From Pontibacter fetidus (GTDB lineage Bacteria > Bacteroidota > Bacteroidia > Cytophagales > Hymenobacteraceae), in NCBI RefSeq assembly GCF_010119545.1, contig NZ_JAAEAA010000009.1:1-64000 (forward strand): a stretch of DNA of 64,000 bases, written 5' to 3'. Positions 43,598 through 52,198 of the stretch are shown one piece after another (positions within the stretch are counted from its first letter, which is position 1; every line of letters begins with the position of its first letter). The translations under genes and the position numbers were made by a program. The notes under the pieces are model-generated. The model ran no database searches. It was not told the DNA's origin and worked only from the letters and a program-made list of their open reading frames with translations.

Positions 43598-46378
43598 ATG
43601 CCAAAAAGTTTACGCTTAAGGTACCTGTTGCCTGGTAGTTTGTTGTGGGTGTTGATACTGCTGTTGGGTTCACTTACTGAGGCACAGGCTACGCATATCC
43701 GGGCTGGAGATATCACCGCAAAACGTGATACTACTCCTAACCCTAATCCCCGCCGTTTTTTCTTTACCATGATCATGTATACGGACCGGCAGTCGCAGGC
43801 CGATGACCCGTTCGTAGATATATCGTTGGGAGACGGAAATACAATACAGGTACAGCGTAATTCAGTAACCCCGGTGGGCGACCCCGCTGACCAGATAGAT
43901 AAGGAAGTATTTAGATGGGAATACACATACGGTGCCGATGGTACGTACACCATTTCGTGGAACGGTATTAACCGTAATCCCAATATCCTGAACATCACCC
44001 CACCATCCGACCAGCTTTCGTTTTATATCTCGACAACTATAAACATAAGTGCGCTGCGTGGCTTTAACAGTACGCCTATACTTACGGTAGCACCTATCGA
44101 TAAAGCCTCTGTCGGGAAAAAATGGGTACACAACCCCGGTGCTTATGACCGGGAAGGGGACAGCCTATCGTTTAAACTGCGGGTACCTTTACGCAAAGAT
44201 GCTTCCGGAAACATAGTTGCAGTGCCCGGCTATACCTTACCCGACCGCACCTTCGGATGCCGAAACGCTACGAATACTGCTGCGGCTACTTTTACCTTAA
44301 ATATGGTAGATGGCCAGTTGGTTTGGGATGCCCCATGCCGGAAAGGAGAATATAACGTAGCCTTTGTGGTAGAAGAATGGAGGGTAACGGCAACAGGCGG
44401 CAAAATAAAGCTGGGCGAAGTAGTACGCGACATGCAGATACTGGTAGTGGATGACCCAAATAATCCGCCGGTGCTGGAGCCACTGGATACCTGCGTTGTT
44501 GCAGGCACTACCTTTACGGGCACAATTCGGGCTACCGACGTAGATAAGCACCTGATAACACTTACTGCCTCTGGTGGTATACTGCTTCCGGGGCCGGGCG
44601 GAAGTGCGCCACGTGCCTCATTTACACAAACATCAAACACGCCAGGCCTGGCAACCGGCCGCTTTACCTGGTCAACGGAATGCCTGGATGTGCGTGAGCG
44701 CCCATACCAGGTAATTTTCAGGGCAGAAGACCAACCGCCAACCGGCACCAAACTGGCCGACTTACAACCCTGGAACATACGGGTGGTGGGGCCGCCGCCT
44801 CAAAACCTGCGTGCCACAGGCGGAGACAGGACTGTAACCCTGAACTGGGATAGTTATGTGTGCCAGAATGCGGAAGTAATGTACATTTACCGCCGCGAAG
44901 GTCCATCTAACTTTGTGCCTGATAACTGCGAAACCGGTGTGCCGTCCAGCACAGGGTATGTACGCATAGGCGAAGTGCGTAAGGCCGCCAATGGCAGCTG
45001 GGCCACCACGTATACAGATGCTAACAACCTAAAGGCAGGGGTGCAGTATTGCTATACCATTTATGCCGAATTCCCGTCGCCGGGGCGTGGTAAAAGTATA
45101 GCCAGCCGCGAAGTGTGCATTATGGTTGATCAGGATATACCTTACTTAACAAACGTAAGTGTATTTACAACCAGCACTACTGCCGGTGTTATAGATGTAA
45201 AATGGACCCAGCCACGCAAACTCGACAAACTGACTCCTCCGTTCCAGTATCGCTTGTACCGCAAAGAAGGGCAGGCGGATGCAACAACCGGTTATGTTGA
45301 AATTGTATCTGTAAGAAACAAGGGGCTGGCTGATACTACATTCAGGGATACCGGCTTAAATACAGTTGAAAAATCATACAGGTATAAGCTGGAGTTTTAC
45401 CAATCAGGAACAGTGTTGCGCGATACTACTTCAGCATCTAGTGTGTTCCTGACGGTTACGCCATCTGATACCACAACTAAAAATATAGTTTTAAACTGGA
45501 CCTATAATGTGCCTTGGCGAAACGATGTGCTGCCACATACTATTTACAGGCGCGAGGGTACAAGCGGTGCTTTTGTAAAAATTGCCGAAGTAAAAGCCGG
45601 AACATCCAGCGGAACATTTACAGATGCAGGTACTGAAGCTGCCCCGCTGGAGCGTGGTAAAACCTACTGTTACTATGTGCAGGCAAATGGAACGTACCAG
45701 CTATCAGAAATAAAAGAACCATTGCAAAACAACAGCCAGCAGGTTTGTGCCGAATTGCCGAAACTGGTTTGTGCCCCAATCCTGAGTGTGGATGAGCTGG
45801 ATTGCGATGCGTTTCTGGCAAGCCCGACCGAGCCACCTTACCAGAACGTACTGACCTGGGTGCCACAGATAACCGGCGATTGTACAGCTGACATCAAGAA
45901 CTATACGATCTACTTTAAAGGTCCGGGGCAGGCAGAGTATACCGAACTGGCACAAGTGCCGGGCAATGTTACTACCTATACCCACACCGGGCTGGAGTCG
46001 TTTGCGGGTTGCTATGTGGTTACGGCCACCGATGTGAATGGCAATGAAAGCGAATTCAGTAACGAAGAGTGTAAGGATAACTGCTTCTTCTTTATGCTGC
46101 CAAACATTATTACCCCGAACGGCGATGGTAAGAATGAAGTGTTCAGGCCGGATGAAAAAGCCCGCTTTATCAAGTCTATTAAGTTTACTGTGTTTAACCG
46201 CTGGGGCGTAAAAGTATACGAAGGCAACGACAAAAACATAAACTGGCCTGGCACAGACTCGAACGGAAACCGCCTGAATGATGGCGTATACTATTACGAA
46301 GCACAGGTAGAATTCTTCTCGATCGATCCGGCTAACACGTCTAAAAAGTATAAAGGCTGGGTAGAAATAGTACGTTAA
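43598..46378 (+). CDS. Secreted multidomain protein with T9SS type B sorting domain
   Basis: Large exported protein of 926 residues. A signal peptide (about 1-31) is followed by a region with Ig-like and fibronectin-III-like repeats; the phrases YRREG and GKTYCYYV/GVQYCYTI recur at about 430-720. The last 90 residues (NIITPNGDGKNEVFRPD through FNRWGVKVYEG to YKGWVEIVR) are the gliding-motility-associated C-terminal domain that type IX secretion uses. A role in adhesion or the surface coat is inferred. TAATG overlap with the next gene. Confidence 0.9.
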   Translation: MPKSLRLRYLLPGSLLWVLILLLGSLTEAQATHIRAGDITAKRDTTPNPNPRRFFFTMIMYTDRQSQADDPFVDISLGDGNTIQVQRNSVTPVGDPADQIDKEVFRWEYTYGADGTYTISWNGINRNPNILNITPPSDQLSFYISTTINISALRGFNSTPILTVAPIDKASVGKKWVHNPGAYDREGDSLSFKLRVPLRKDASGNIVAVPGYTLPDRTFGCRNATNTAAATFTLNMVDGQLVWDAPCRKGEYNVAFVVEEWRVTATGGKIKLGEVVRDMQILVVDDPNNPPVLEPLDTCVVAGTTFTGTIRATDVDKHLITLTASGGILLPGPGGSAPRASFTQTSNTPGLATGRFTWSTECLDVRERPYQVIFRAEDQPPTGTKLADLQPWNIRVVGPPPQNLRATGGDRTVTLNWDSYVCQNAEVMYIYRREGPSNFVPDNCETGVPSSTGYVRIGEVRKAANGSWATTYTDANNLKAGVQYCYTIYAEFPSPGRGKSIASREVCIMVDQDIPYLTNVSVFTTSTTAGVIDVKWTQPRKLDKLTPPFQYRLYRKEGQADATTGYVEIVSVRNKGLADTTFRDTGLNTVEKSYRYKLEFYQSGTVLRDTTSASSVFLTVTPSDTTTKNIVLNWTYNVPWRNDVLPHTIYRREGTSGAFVKIAEVKAGTSSGTFTDAGTEAAPLERGKTYCYYVQANGTYQLSEIKEPLQNNSQQVCAELPKLVCAPILSVDELDCDAFLASPTEPPYQNVLTWVPQITGDCTADIKNYTIYFKGPGQAEYTELAQVPGNVTTYTHTGLESFAGCYVVTATDVNGNESEFSNEECKDNCFFFMLPNIITPNGDGKNEVFRPDEKARFIKSIKFTVFNRWGVKVYEGNDKNINWPGTDSNGNRLNDGVYYYEAQVEFFSIDPANTSKKYKGWVEIVR

Positions 46379-46800
46379 TGCAAACTGACCGGGAAAAGCT
46401 GCAGGATAAGGCGATCGTGTTTTATGATGGCTCCTGCGGCTTTTGCCAGGGCAGCGTGCAAGTGGTTTTAAAGTATAACCGCAAACACAATCTATACTTT
46501 GCTGCCCTGCAAAGCGGCGTGTTGCAACAACTGCTGCCCGCAGCGCAAGTGCCTGATCCCTTGCCCGATGCTGTTCTTTTTTATGAGCGAGGTACCCTAT
46601 ACTTTGCCTCCGATGCTGCTTTGCACATTGCCCGCCATCTTAATTTTCCGTTGCGTCTGTTTTCCTATTTCAGGTTTATTCCAGTATCTTTCCGCGATAA
46701 AATCTATAGTTTTATAGCCAGGCACCGCTACAAAATTGCCGGCCGCCGCGAAGCCTGTATGCTTCCGGAACCCGCACAGCGCGCCAGGTTTATAAATTAG
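46378..46800 (+). CDS. DCC-family thiol-disulfide oxidoreductase (DUF393)
   Basis: Small thioredoxin-fold protein of 140 residues. The family motif is seen as VFYDGSCGFCQGSVQ with a CxxC at about 20-23. No signal peptide, so it probably acts in the cytoplasm. Translationally coupled to the T9SS cargo gene, though no functional link is obvious. Confidence 0.88.
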   Translation: MQTDREKLQDKAIVFYDGSCGFCQGSVQVVLKYNRKHNLYFAALQSGVLQQLLPAAQVPDPLPDAVLFYERGTLYFASDAALHIARHLNFPLRLFSYFRFIPVSFRDKIYSFIARHRYKIAGRREACMLPEPAQRARFIN

Positions 46801-46930
46801 ATGGCTAAATTGTTGGATTGTTAAATTGTTGATCTCAGTAACTATACAATTATAGTTTGAGGACCAATTTAACCATTCAACCTTTAACCATTTAACCTAA
46901 AACAATCAGCAATTATCAATTAAAATAAGA

Positions 46931-47809
46931 ATGAAGAAAGCATACGTTTTCCCGGGACAGGGTTCTCAGTTTGTGGGTATGGGCAAAGACCTGTACGAGC
47001 AGCACGACGAAGCAAAACAATTGTTTGATAAAGCAAATGAGATCCTGGGTTTCAACATCACCGAGATCATGTTTAACGGTACCGACGAGGAGCTGAAGCA
47101 GACCAAAGTAACACAACCAGCTATTTTCCTGCACTCGGTAGCACAGGCTATAGTTGCAAAAGATTTTGCTCCGGACATGGTAGCAGGTCACTCGCTGGGC
47201 GAATTTTCGGCGTTGGTAGCAAGCAAAGTGCTGAGCTTTGAAGATGGCCTGAGACTGGTATCTAAAAGAGCGTTGGCCATGCAGGCAGCCTGCGAAGCAA
47301 ACCCGTCAACTATGGCTGCTATACTTGGCCTGGAAGATGAGAAAGTAGAAGAAGTTTGCGTGTCGATTGATGAAGTAGTGGTAGCAGCAAACTATAACTG
47401 CCCAGGTCAGCTGGTAATTTCAGGCTCAAATAAAGGCATCGAGATTGCCTGTGAGAAAATGAAAGAGGCAGGAGCGAAGCGTGCCCTGCCGTTACCTGTA
47501 GGAGGAGCATTTCACTCGCCGCTGATGAAACCAGCCGAAGAAGAACTGGCAAAAGCGATCAACGAAACAACGTTCAGCCAGGGTATCTGCCCGGTTTACC
47601 AGAACGTGGATGCCATGCCGCACACCGACCCAGCCGAGATTAAAGAAAACCTGATCAAACAGTTAACGGCTCCGGTTCGCTGGACGCAGTCTGTACAGCA
47701 GATGATAGCTGATGGCGCCACGCATTTTGTGGAATGCGGACCAGGTAAAGTGCTGCAGGGTTTGGTTAAGAAAATCGACCGTAATGCTGAAGTGAGCTCT
47801 GTAGAATAA
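46931..47809 (+). CDS. fabD: Malonyl-CoA:ACP transacylase FabD
   Basis: Loads malonate onto acyl carrier protein for fatty acid synthesis. The 292 residues carry FPGQGSQFVGMGKDL at the start, the nucleophile elbow AGHSLGEFSAL, and GGAFHSPLM with the catalytic His. The 130-bp gap upstream is low-complexity (repeats of AATTGTT and ACCATTTAACC). Confidence 0.96.
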   Translation: MKKAYVFPGQGSQFVGMGKDLYEQHDEAKQLFDKANEILGFNITEIMFNGTDEELKQTKVTQPAIFLHSVAQAIVAKDFAPDMVAGHSLGEFSALVASKVLSFEDGLRLVSKRALAMQAACEANPSTMAAILGLEDEKVEEVCVSIDEVVVAANYNCPGQLVISGSNKGIEIACEKMKEAGAKRALPLPVGGAFHSPLMKPAEEELAKAINETTFSQGICPVYQNVDAMPHTDPAEIKENLIKQLTAPVRWTQSVQQMIADGATHFVECGPGKVLQGLVKKIDRNAEVSSVE

Positions 47810-47832
47810 ACTATAGTTTACCTCAAAATAAG

Positions 47833-47869
47833 AAAGTCCTTTCCTGCTATATACAGGGAAGGACTTTTT
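47833..47869 (+). terminator. Terminator after fabD
   Basis: 14-bp stem with one mismatch (AAAGTCCTTTCCTG with CAGGGAAGGACTTT), 7-nt loop, T run. Confidence 0.88.
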
Positions 47870-47901
47870 GTTTAAATTGCTCGCCTTCAATCCCCTCAAC
47901 T

Positions 47902-48717
47902 ATGAAAAATAAGATTTCCTTACCACTCTGGATAATCGGGTTTATACTGCTGAACCTCTATTTCAACGGCATCCCCAAACTGGTTCAGCTCGATGTGTTA
48001 CCGTGGCTGATGTATGCCGGCGGTTTCTTTTTACTTGCTTTTATAGTTGCCCGCTACCTGCTTGGACTAAAAGGTATAAATAGCTTTGGCCTGCCCATGC
48101 AGAAAGGCTGGATGAGTGATTTAGGACTTGGTTTTATAGTTGGTGCGGCTGTCTGGGGACTTAAATACCTGGTATACTATAGTCTGGGTAAATTTGAGGT
48201 AACAGGTCTGATGGATACCGGGTTTATAGTTGGAATGCTGGCGCAGGCGCTGCTGGGAATGTTGCTGGTTTCAGCTATAAACGATATCATGATCCGGGGT
48301 TATTGGTTTGCCTACCTTAAAAAAGAGAACCTGCTGAAATGGTTTATGCTGGTAACTACAGTGCTTTATGTGGCAGACGATTTCTGGAATGAGGGCTTTG
48401 GCTGGCAGAATATTGTTTTCTCGGCTCTGCTTGGTCTTGCACTTGCTTATACAGTTCTGAAAACCAACGCCATCTGGATGGCCATAGGTATACACTTTGG
48501 CAGCAACATGTTGTACAGGGTAATGGCCGGTTTTGATGGCCAGGGAATCTTTAAAATGGAGAATTTTACGGACGGCACCATGTATGAATATGTAGGTTTA
48601 ACGATAACTGCCCTGTTACTGCCCTTGGTGTACCTGCTCCTTCGAAACAGGCATGTTGCAGCTCCGGAACCTCAGCAAACTATAGCTACCGATTTACCTG
48701 AAACTAAGCTGACCTAA
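47902..48717 (+). CDS. CPBP-family membrane protein lacking catalytic Glu residues
   Basis: Resembles the CAAX-protease/bacteriocin-processing (CPBP) family: 271 residues, about eight membrane segments. Motif 1, EExxxR in active members, reads N127-D128-x3-R132 (AINDIMIRG). Motif 2, FxxxH, has Asp at 159/160 where His is expected (LYVADDFW). Motif 3, HxxxN, is intact (H198, N202 in GIHFGSN). It is therefore probably not a normal protease. Assignment rests on motif spacing and topology, not on strong identity. Confidence 0.65.
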   Translation: MKNKISLPLWIIGFILLNLYFNGIPKLVQLDVLPWLMYAGGFFLLAFIVARYLLGLKGINSFGLPMQKGWMSDLGLGFIVGAAVWGLKYLVYYSLGKFEVTGLMDTGFIVGMLAQALLGMLLVSAINDIMIRGYWFAYLKKENLLKWFMLVTTVLYVADDFWNEGFGWQNIVFSALLGLALAYTVLKTNAIWMAIGIHFGSNMLYRVMAGFDGQGIFKMENFTDGTMYEYVGLTITALLLPLVYLLLRNRHVAAPEPQQTIATDLPETKLT

Positions 48718-48724
48718 AGAAAAG

Positions 48725-49042
48725 ATGAATTCTGAAAACAGAAATAAAGTGTTAGAGCTTGTTGATGCCGCTCATGCTAAAGTAGAATCCTTTTATCCCG
48801 AAACAGCTATTCATAAAGGTACTCCCGAGTGGCTGGAAAAACGGAGGTTATTACTGGCCGACCTTGCCCTGCACTTAACCCAGGATGCCCTGAAAGGGGA
48901 GACTATAAACGAAGCAAAACTCAGGAACCACCTGTTCGCTATTCTTAAAATCAGTGCTGAGTTTTTTCCGCAAGGGAAGTTTGAGCAGGCTACTGCATTG
49001 CTGGATGAAACTATAGCCACCTTACAGGCAGACAAACTATAG
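48725..49042 (+). CDS. Small protein of unknown function
   Basis: A 105-residue, mostly helical, soluble protein with no signal peptide or recognisable motif. It follows the CPBP-like gene by 7 bases and is probably cotranscribed. It meets the convergent chrA gene with one base between stops, and no terminator is visible. Confidence 0.65.
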   Translation: MNSENRNKVLELVDAAHAKVESFYPETAIHKGTPEWLEKRRLLLADLALHLTQDALKGETINEAKLRNHLFAILKISAEFFPQGKFEQATALLDETIATLQADKL

Positions 49043-49043
49043 T

Positions 49044-50159
49044 TTAAAGCAAGGTTAAAAGATACCCCAGCAACGCGCCGCCAATAACCACAAGCGCACT
49101 GTTCACTTTCCGGAAGCCGAAGGTAATGGCTATACTTACCAGGGCAATAACAATAGTTCGCCAGTCGGTAATGGTGTCTTTGCCCATTTCTAAGCAAACG
49201 GCAACTATAACCGCTACCGACGCCACATTTACAGCATCCAGGAAAGCAGCCATTAAAGGCGAGTTGCGCATGTACTTTACAATAGGTTTAAGCAGGGCTA
49301 CAAATACAAAAGAGGGTAGAAAAATACCTATAGTTGCTACTGCAGCACCACTCCAGCCATTTAGCTGATAGCCGATAAAGGTAACCGACGAGAAAACCGG
49401 TCCCGGCGTAAACTGCCCCACGGCAATGGCATCAATCAGTTGCTGCCTGGTTAAAAGCCCGGTTAAAACTAGTTCCGTATCCAGGAAGGCAAAAAGCACA
49501 TAACCGCTGCCGTACAATATTGCTCCGATCTTAAGAAAAATAAAGAACAGTTTGGTATTGCTGGCTGTGAGGGCCACCTGCCAGAGCGGAACGATAGCTA
49601 TGCTCTGCAGCCTTGTAGGAATGTGTTTCTGACGGAGCAGGGCGAGCAGCAGTGCTACAAATCCAGCCCCGAACAGCACATAGATCTCGCCCACGCCAAC
49701 TATAGCCAGTCCTAAAGCCAGAGAACCAATCACATACAACGTAACCGACTTTAGTGATTTTTTGGCCAGCGGAAATACAGCAGCAAGTATAATGGCGATA
49801 ATAGCGGGTTTAATGCCATAGAGGTAAGGCTGTAGTTGTGGCAACTGCCCGTACGTTTTGTAAAGCCAGGCAAAGCAGCCTGTAATAAACACAGCCGGAA
49901 GTATAAAGCAAAGCCCTGCTACCAGCAAGCCCCGCCAGCCGGCACGGTCGTAACCAATGTGGATGGCCAGTTCGGTGCTGTTAGGGCCGGGTATCAGGTT
50001 GGTAGCCCCGATCAGGTCCAGGAAGTGCTGTTCGCTCATCCATTTCCTTTTCACGACCACTTCGTCCTGCATCATGGCGATGTGGGCTGCCGGTCCGCCA
50101 AAGGCTATAAAGCCCAGTTTCAGGAATAACTTTGTAAGCTCTTTTAATTCTATATTCAT
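49044..50159 (-). CDS. chrA: Chromate transporter ChrA (two CHR domains)
   Basis: Inner-membrane transporter of the CHR family, which exports chromate; sulfate-like oxyanions are alternative substrates. From ATG 50159 it has 371 residues in two homologous halves, each with the motif FGGPAAHIAMM or its counterpart and PGPNSTELAIHIGY / QFTPGPVFSSVTFIGY. A longer reading would run back through the sulfurtransferase gene and is rejected. Five bases after that gene, so the two are linked. Confidence 0.9.
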   Translation of the reverse strand: MNIELKELTKLFLKLGFIAFGGPAAHIAMMQDEVVVKRKWMSEQHFLDLIGATNLIPGPNSTELAIHIGYDRAGWRGLLVAGLCFILPAVFITGCFAWLYKTYGQLPQLQPYLYGIKPAIIAIILAAVFPLAKKSLKSVTLYVIGSLALGLAIVGVGEIYVLFGAGFVALLLALLRQKHIPTRLQSIAIVPLWQVALTASNTKLFFIFLKIGAILYGSGYVLFAFLDTELVLTGLLTRQQLIDAIAVGQFTPGPVFSSVTFIGYQLNGWSGAAVATIGIFLPSFVFVALLKPIVKYMRNSPLMAAFLDAVNVASVAVIVAVCLEMGKDTITDWRTIVIALVSIAITFGFRKVNSALVVIGGALLGYLLTLL

Positions 50160-50164
50160 TGAAA

Positions 50165-51004
50165 CTATAGTTCGGTAGCTATTGGCCTGCCCATTCTGGA
50201 CCATTCGCTCCAGGAGCCTACGTATAGTTTTGGAATGCCCAGGCCGGCCTGCTCCATGGCCAGTATGGTATGGCAGGCTGTAACACCGGAGCCGCAATGC
50301 ACGATCACATCTGCGGAAGTGCGGGTGCCAAGTGCCTTTTTATAGTTGTGTTGCAGGATTTCAGCAGGTAAAAAAGTACCATCAGTAGCAAGATTACCTG
50401 CAAACGGAATGTTAACTGCACCCGGAATATGACCGGCAACAAGATCGATCGGTTCGGTTTCGCCACGGTAGCGGGCTGCTTCACGCACATCTATTACCAA
50501 CGCATTTTGGTCTCGAGATGCCTGTTCTACATCGGCTATAGTAGCTGTTGGTAATTGCCAGGTGGTATGCGGGTAAGGAGGCTGTTTTATAGTTGTTTCC
50601 TGACCGGAATTTACGGGCACGCCGGCTGCTTGTGCAGCTGCATAACCGCCATCCAGCACCTGCACTTTTGTATGCCCGATGGCACGTAACATCCACCAGA
50701 ACCGCGCAGCCGCATTAGCCCCATTCTTATCATCATAAACCACTACATGGCTCTCGGGGCTAATACCAAGTTTGCCTAACAATTCAGCAAAAGTTTGTAT
50801 ATCCGGTAATGGGTGCCGCCCACCTTCTGCTGGGTCTGCCGTTTTGTGCGCCATATCTGTTTCCAGATCCACGAAAAGTGCGCCTTGCAAATGCTCTGAA
50901 CTATAGTTTTCCTTTGCCTTAGGGCCTGTTCGGGCATCAATTAAAACCAGGTTCTTTTCAGGTAACAGGTCAGCTAATTGCTTTGGTGTAATAAGTGGCT
51001 TCAT
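50165..51004 (-). CDS. Rhodanese-type sulfurtransferase (3-mercaptopyruvate type)
   Basis: Two tandem rhodanese domains in 279 residues. The second holds the active-site loop HCGSGVTACHT, whose CGSGVTA sequence is the hallmark of 3-mercaptopyruvate sulfurtransferases; the first domain lacks the Cys and is inactive. The link to chrA suggests sulfur/oxyanion handling, as an inference. Confidence 0.9.
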   Translation of the reverse strand: MKPLITPKQLADLLPEKNLVLIDARTGPKAKENYSSEHLQGALFVDLETDMAHKTADPAEGGRHPLPDIQTFAELLGKLGISPESHVVVYDDKNGANAAARFWWMLRAIGHTKVQVLDGGYAAAQAAGVPVNSGQETTIKQPPYPHTTWQLPTATIADVEQASRDQNALVIDVREAARYRGETEPIDLVAGHIPGAVNIPFAGNLATDGTFLPAEILQHNYKKALGTRTSADVIVHCGSGVTACHTILAMEQAGLGIPKLYVGSWSEWSRMGRPIATEL

Positions 51005-51028
51005 AACAGGTTTTGGTTTATACTTTCG

Positions 51029-51571
51029 TTACCAATTAAATTCCAAAGTTACATAAGCGCGTCTGGGGAAACCGTTTAAGGACCCCGCCCGCCAATAGGG
51101 CATGTGGCTAAGTATAGCTAGCGAGCTCTTTGTCAGGATTTCTGAATTGGTTTGTAAAACAACCGGGTTGGTTAAAGAACCATCCCGTTCCACCACAAGT
51201 TTTAGATTTACAATGCCTTTTTGTGTTATAGTATACGCTTCTTTTATTCTTGCTATTTCCTCGCTGATGTAAGTTGTTGCGTTTTTCCCCTTGTAATTAA
51301 AGGTAGGCTCAGTTTCCAGGCGCGTAAAAATAGTAGTGTCGGTCATGGCTTCTGCGCGTTGCTGTGCTACAGAAGGCAGAGGAATAGACGGAGCTTCATC
51401 TGGTATCGGCGCATTGGGCTCGTCAGGGGAGTATATTTTGACTGCAACAAGCGGTTCCGTTTTGCCCGGTTCACCCGGCTGCTCTTTTGCTATTACATCT
51501 CTTTTAGTTGAGATACAAGCTGTACAGCAAAGTATAGCTCCAGCTAAAAGAATGTTGTTAAATACTTTCAC
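51029..51571 (-). CDS. Lipoprotein with TonB C-terminal-like domain
   Basis: The 180 residues start with a lipoprotein signal ending CCTAC. After a Pro/Glu-rich linker the last 90 residues (ITQKGIVNLKLVVERDGSLTNPVVLQ and YWRAGSLNGFPRRAYVTLEFNW) match the TonB C-terminal fold common in Bacteroidota. The lipid anchor replaces the usual membrane helix, so it is unlikely to be a classical energy transducer. Confidence 0.78.
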   Translation of the reverse strand: MKVFNNILLAGAILCCTACISTKRDVIAKEQPGEPGKTEPLVAVKIYSPDEPNAPIPDEAPSIPLPSVAQQRAEAMTDTTIFTRLETEPTFNYKGKNATTYISEEIARIKEAYTITQKGIVNLKLVVERDGSLTNPVVLQTNSEILTKSSLAILSHMPYWRAGSLNGFPRRAYVTLEFNW

Positions 51572-51585
51572 TAGGTATACAAAAT

Positions 51586-52041
51586 TTATCCTTCCACAGC
51601 AATTTTCAGCACAACTTTCCTCACCACACGCTCACCTGTAACCATAGCTGCATGGGCATCATCCGGGTAGAACACAGTGAAAGAGCCAGCCGGCACATCA
51701 AACCAGTTGTCTGTTTTGTCGGGGAAAAAAGCAGCTTCGCGTTCTTCGTTGTAAGGGTCGTTGGGTTCAGCGCAGAGGGCCAGGTCTTTCCGGCCCATGT
51801 GGTCGGTGCCGGAGATAACGTACTGTATGTCGATGTACTTGCGGTGTACTTCCAGCTTATAGTTGTCTTTGGTAACGCCGGCAGCTTCTGAAACTATAGC
51901 AAACAGTTTTTTGCCTTCAATCTCCAAAACACCGGTTTCTATAGTTGCCAGATCGGTTTCCTGTAAAAATTTAAAAGCCTGTGCAAAAAGCGGATGCATG
52001 CAAACATAACGGTCGGCATTGGCAAGTTTATCGAGAACCAT
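51586..52041 (-). CDS. YhcH/YjgK/YiaL (DUF386) family protein
   Basis: A 151-residue cupin-like protein. Family marks are GVLEIEGKKLFAIVSEA, EVHRKYIDIQYVISG and DNWFDVPAGSFTVFYPDDAHAAM, with metal-binding His/Glu. Members occur with sialic acid or sugar-acid metabolism. First gene of the minus run DUF386, TonB-like, sulfurtransferase, chrA, with gaps of 14, 24 and 5 bases. Upstream is a tandem GTTAGAAA tract. Confidence 0.9.
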   Translation of the reverse strand: MVLDKLANADRYVCMHPLFAQAFKFLQETDLATIETGVLEIEGKKLFAIVSEAAGVTKDNYKLEVHRKYIDIQYVISGTDHMGRKDLALCAEPNDPYNEEREAAFFPDKTDNWFDVPAGSFTVFYPDDAHAAMVTGERVVRKVVLKIAVEG

Positions 52042-52090
52042 TTTAAGTTAGAAAGTTAGAAAGTTAAAAAGTTAGAGAGTTAGAAAGTGA
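52042..52090. repeat. Imperfect tandem AAGTTAGA tract
   Basis: Six degenerate 8-9 bp units of GTTAGAAA between the divergent DUF386 and mutS2 genes. Confidence 0.6.
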
Positions 52091-52169
52091 GTATAAACAG
52101 TTGTAAAAGTATGAAACTCTTATCCTATCAAATCGAACGAAACACCCGTTTATACTTGTTATAAAATGC

Positions 52170-52177
52170 TAAATTTG
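52170..52177 (+). promoter_or_regulatory. Probable -7 box for mutS2
   Basis: TAAATTTG, 22 bases before the TTG start; the -33 element is weak. Confidence 0.45.
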
Positions 52178-52198
52178 CCTTAAATTAAGAGATATCCA

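Noticed and set aside
44230..44778. 182-codon open frame antisense to the T9SS cargo gene
   Set aside because: Shadow frame rich in Ser/Pro/Val, with no family resemblance.
50160..50297. 46-residue extension of chrA
   Set aside because: It runs through the end of the sulfurtransferase gene, and the CHR family start matches the ATG at 50159.
52042..52090. CRISPR-like array
   Set aside because: Units are degenerate 8-9 bp tandem repeats without spacers; no cas genes are present.
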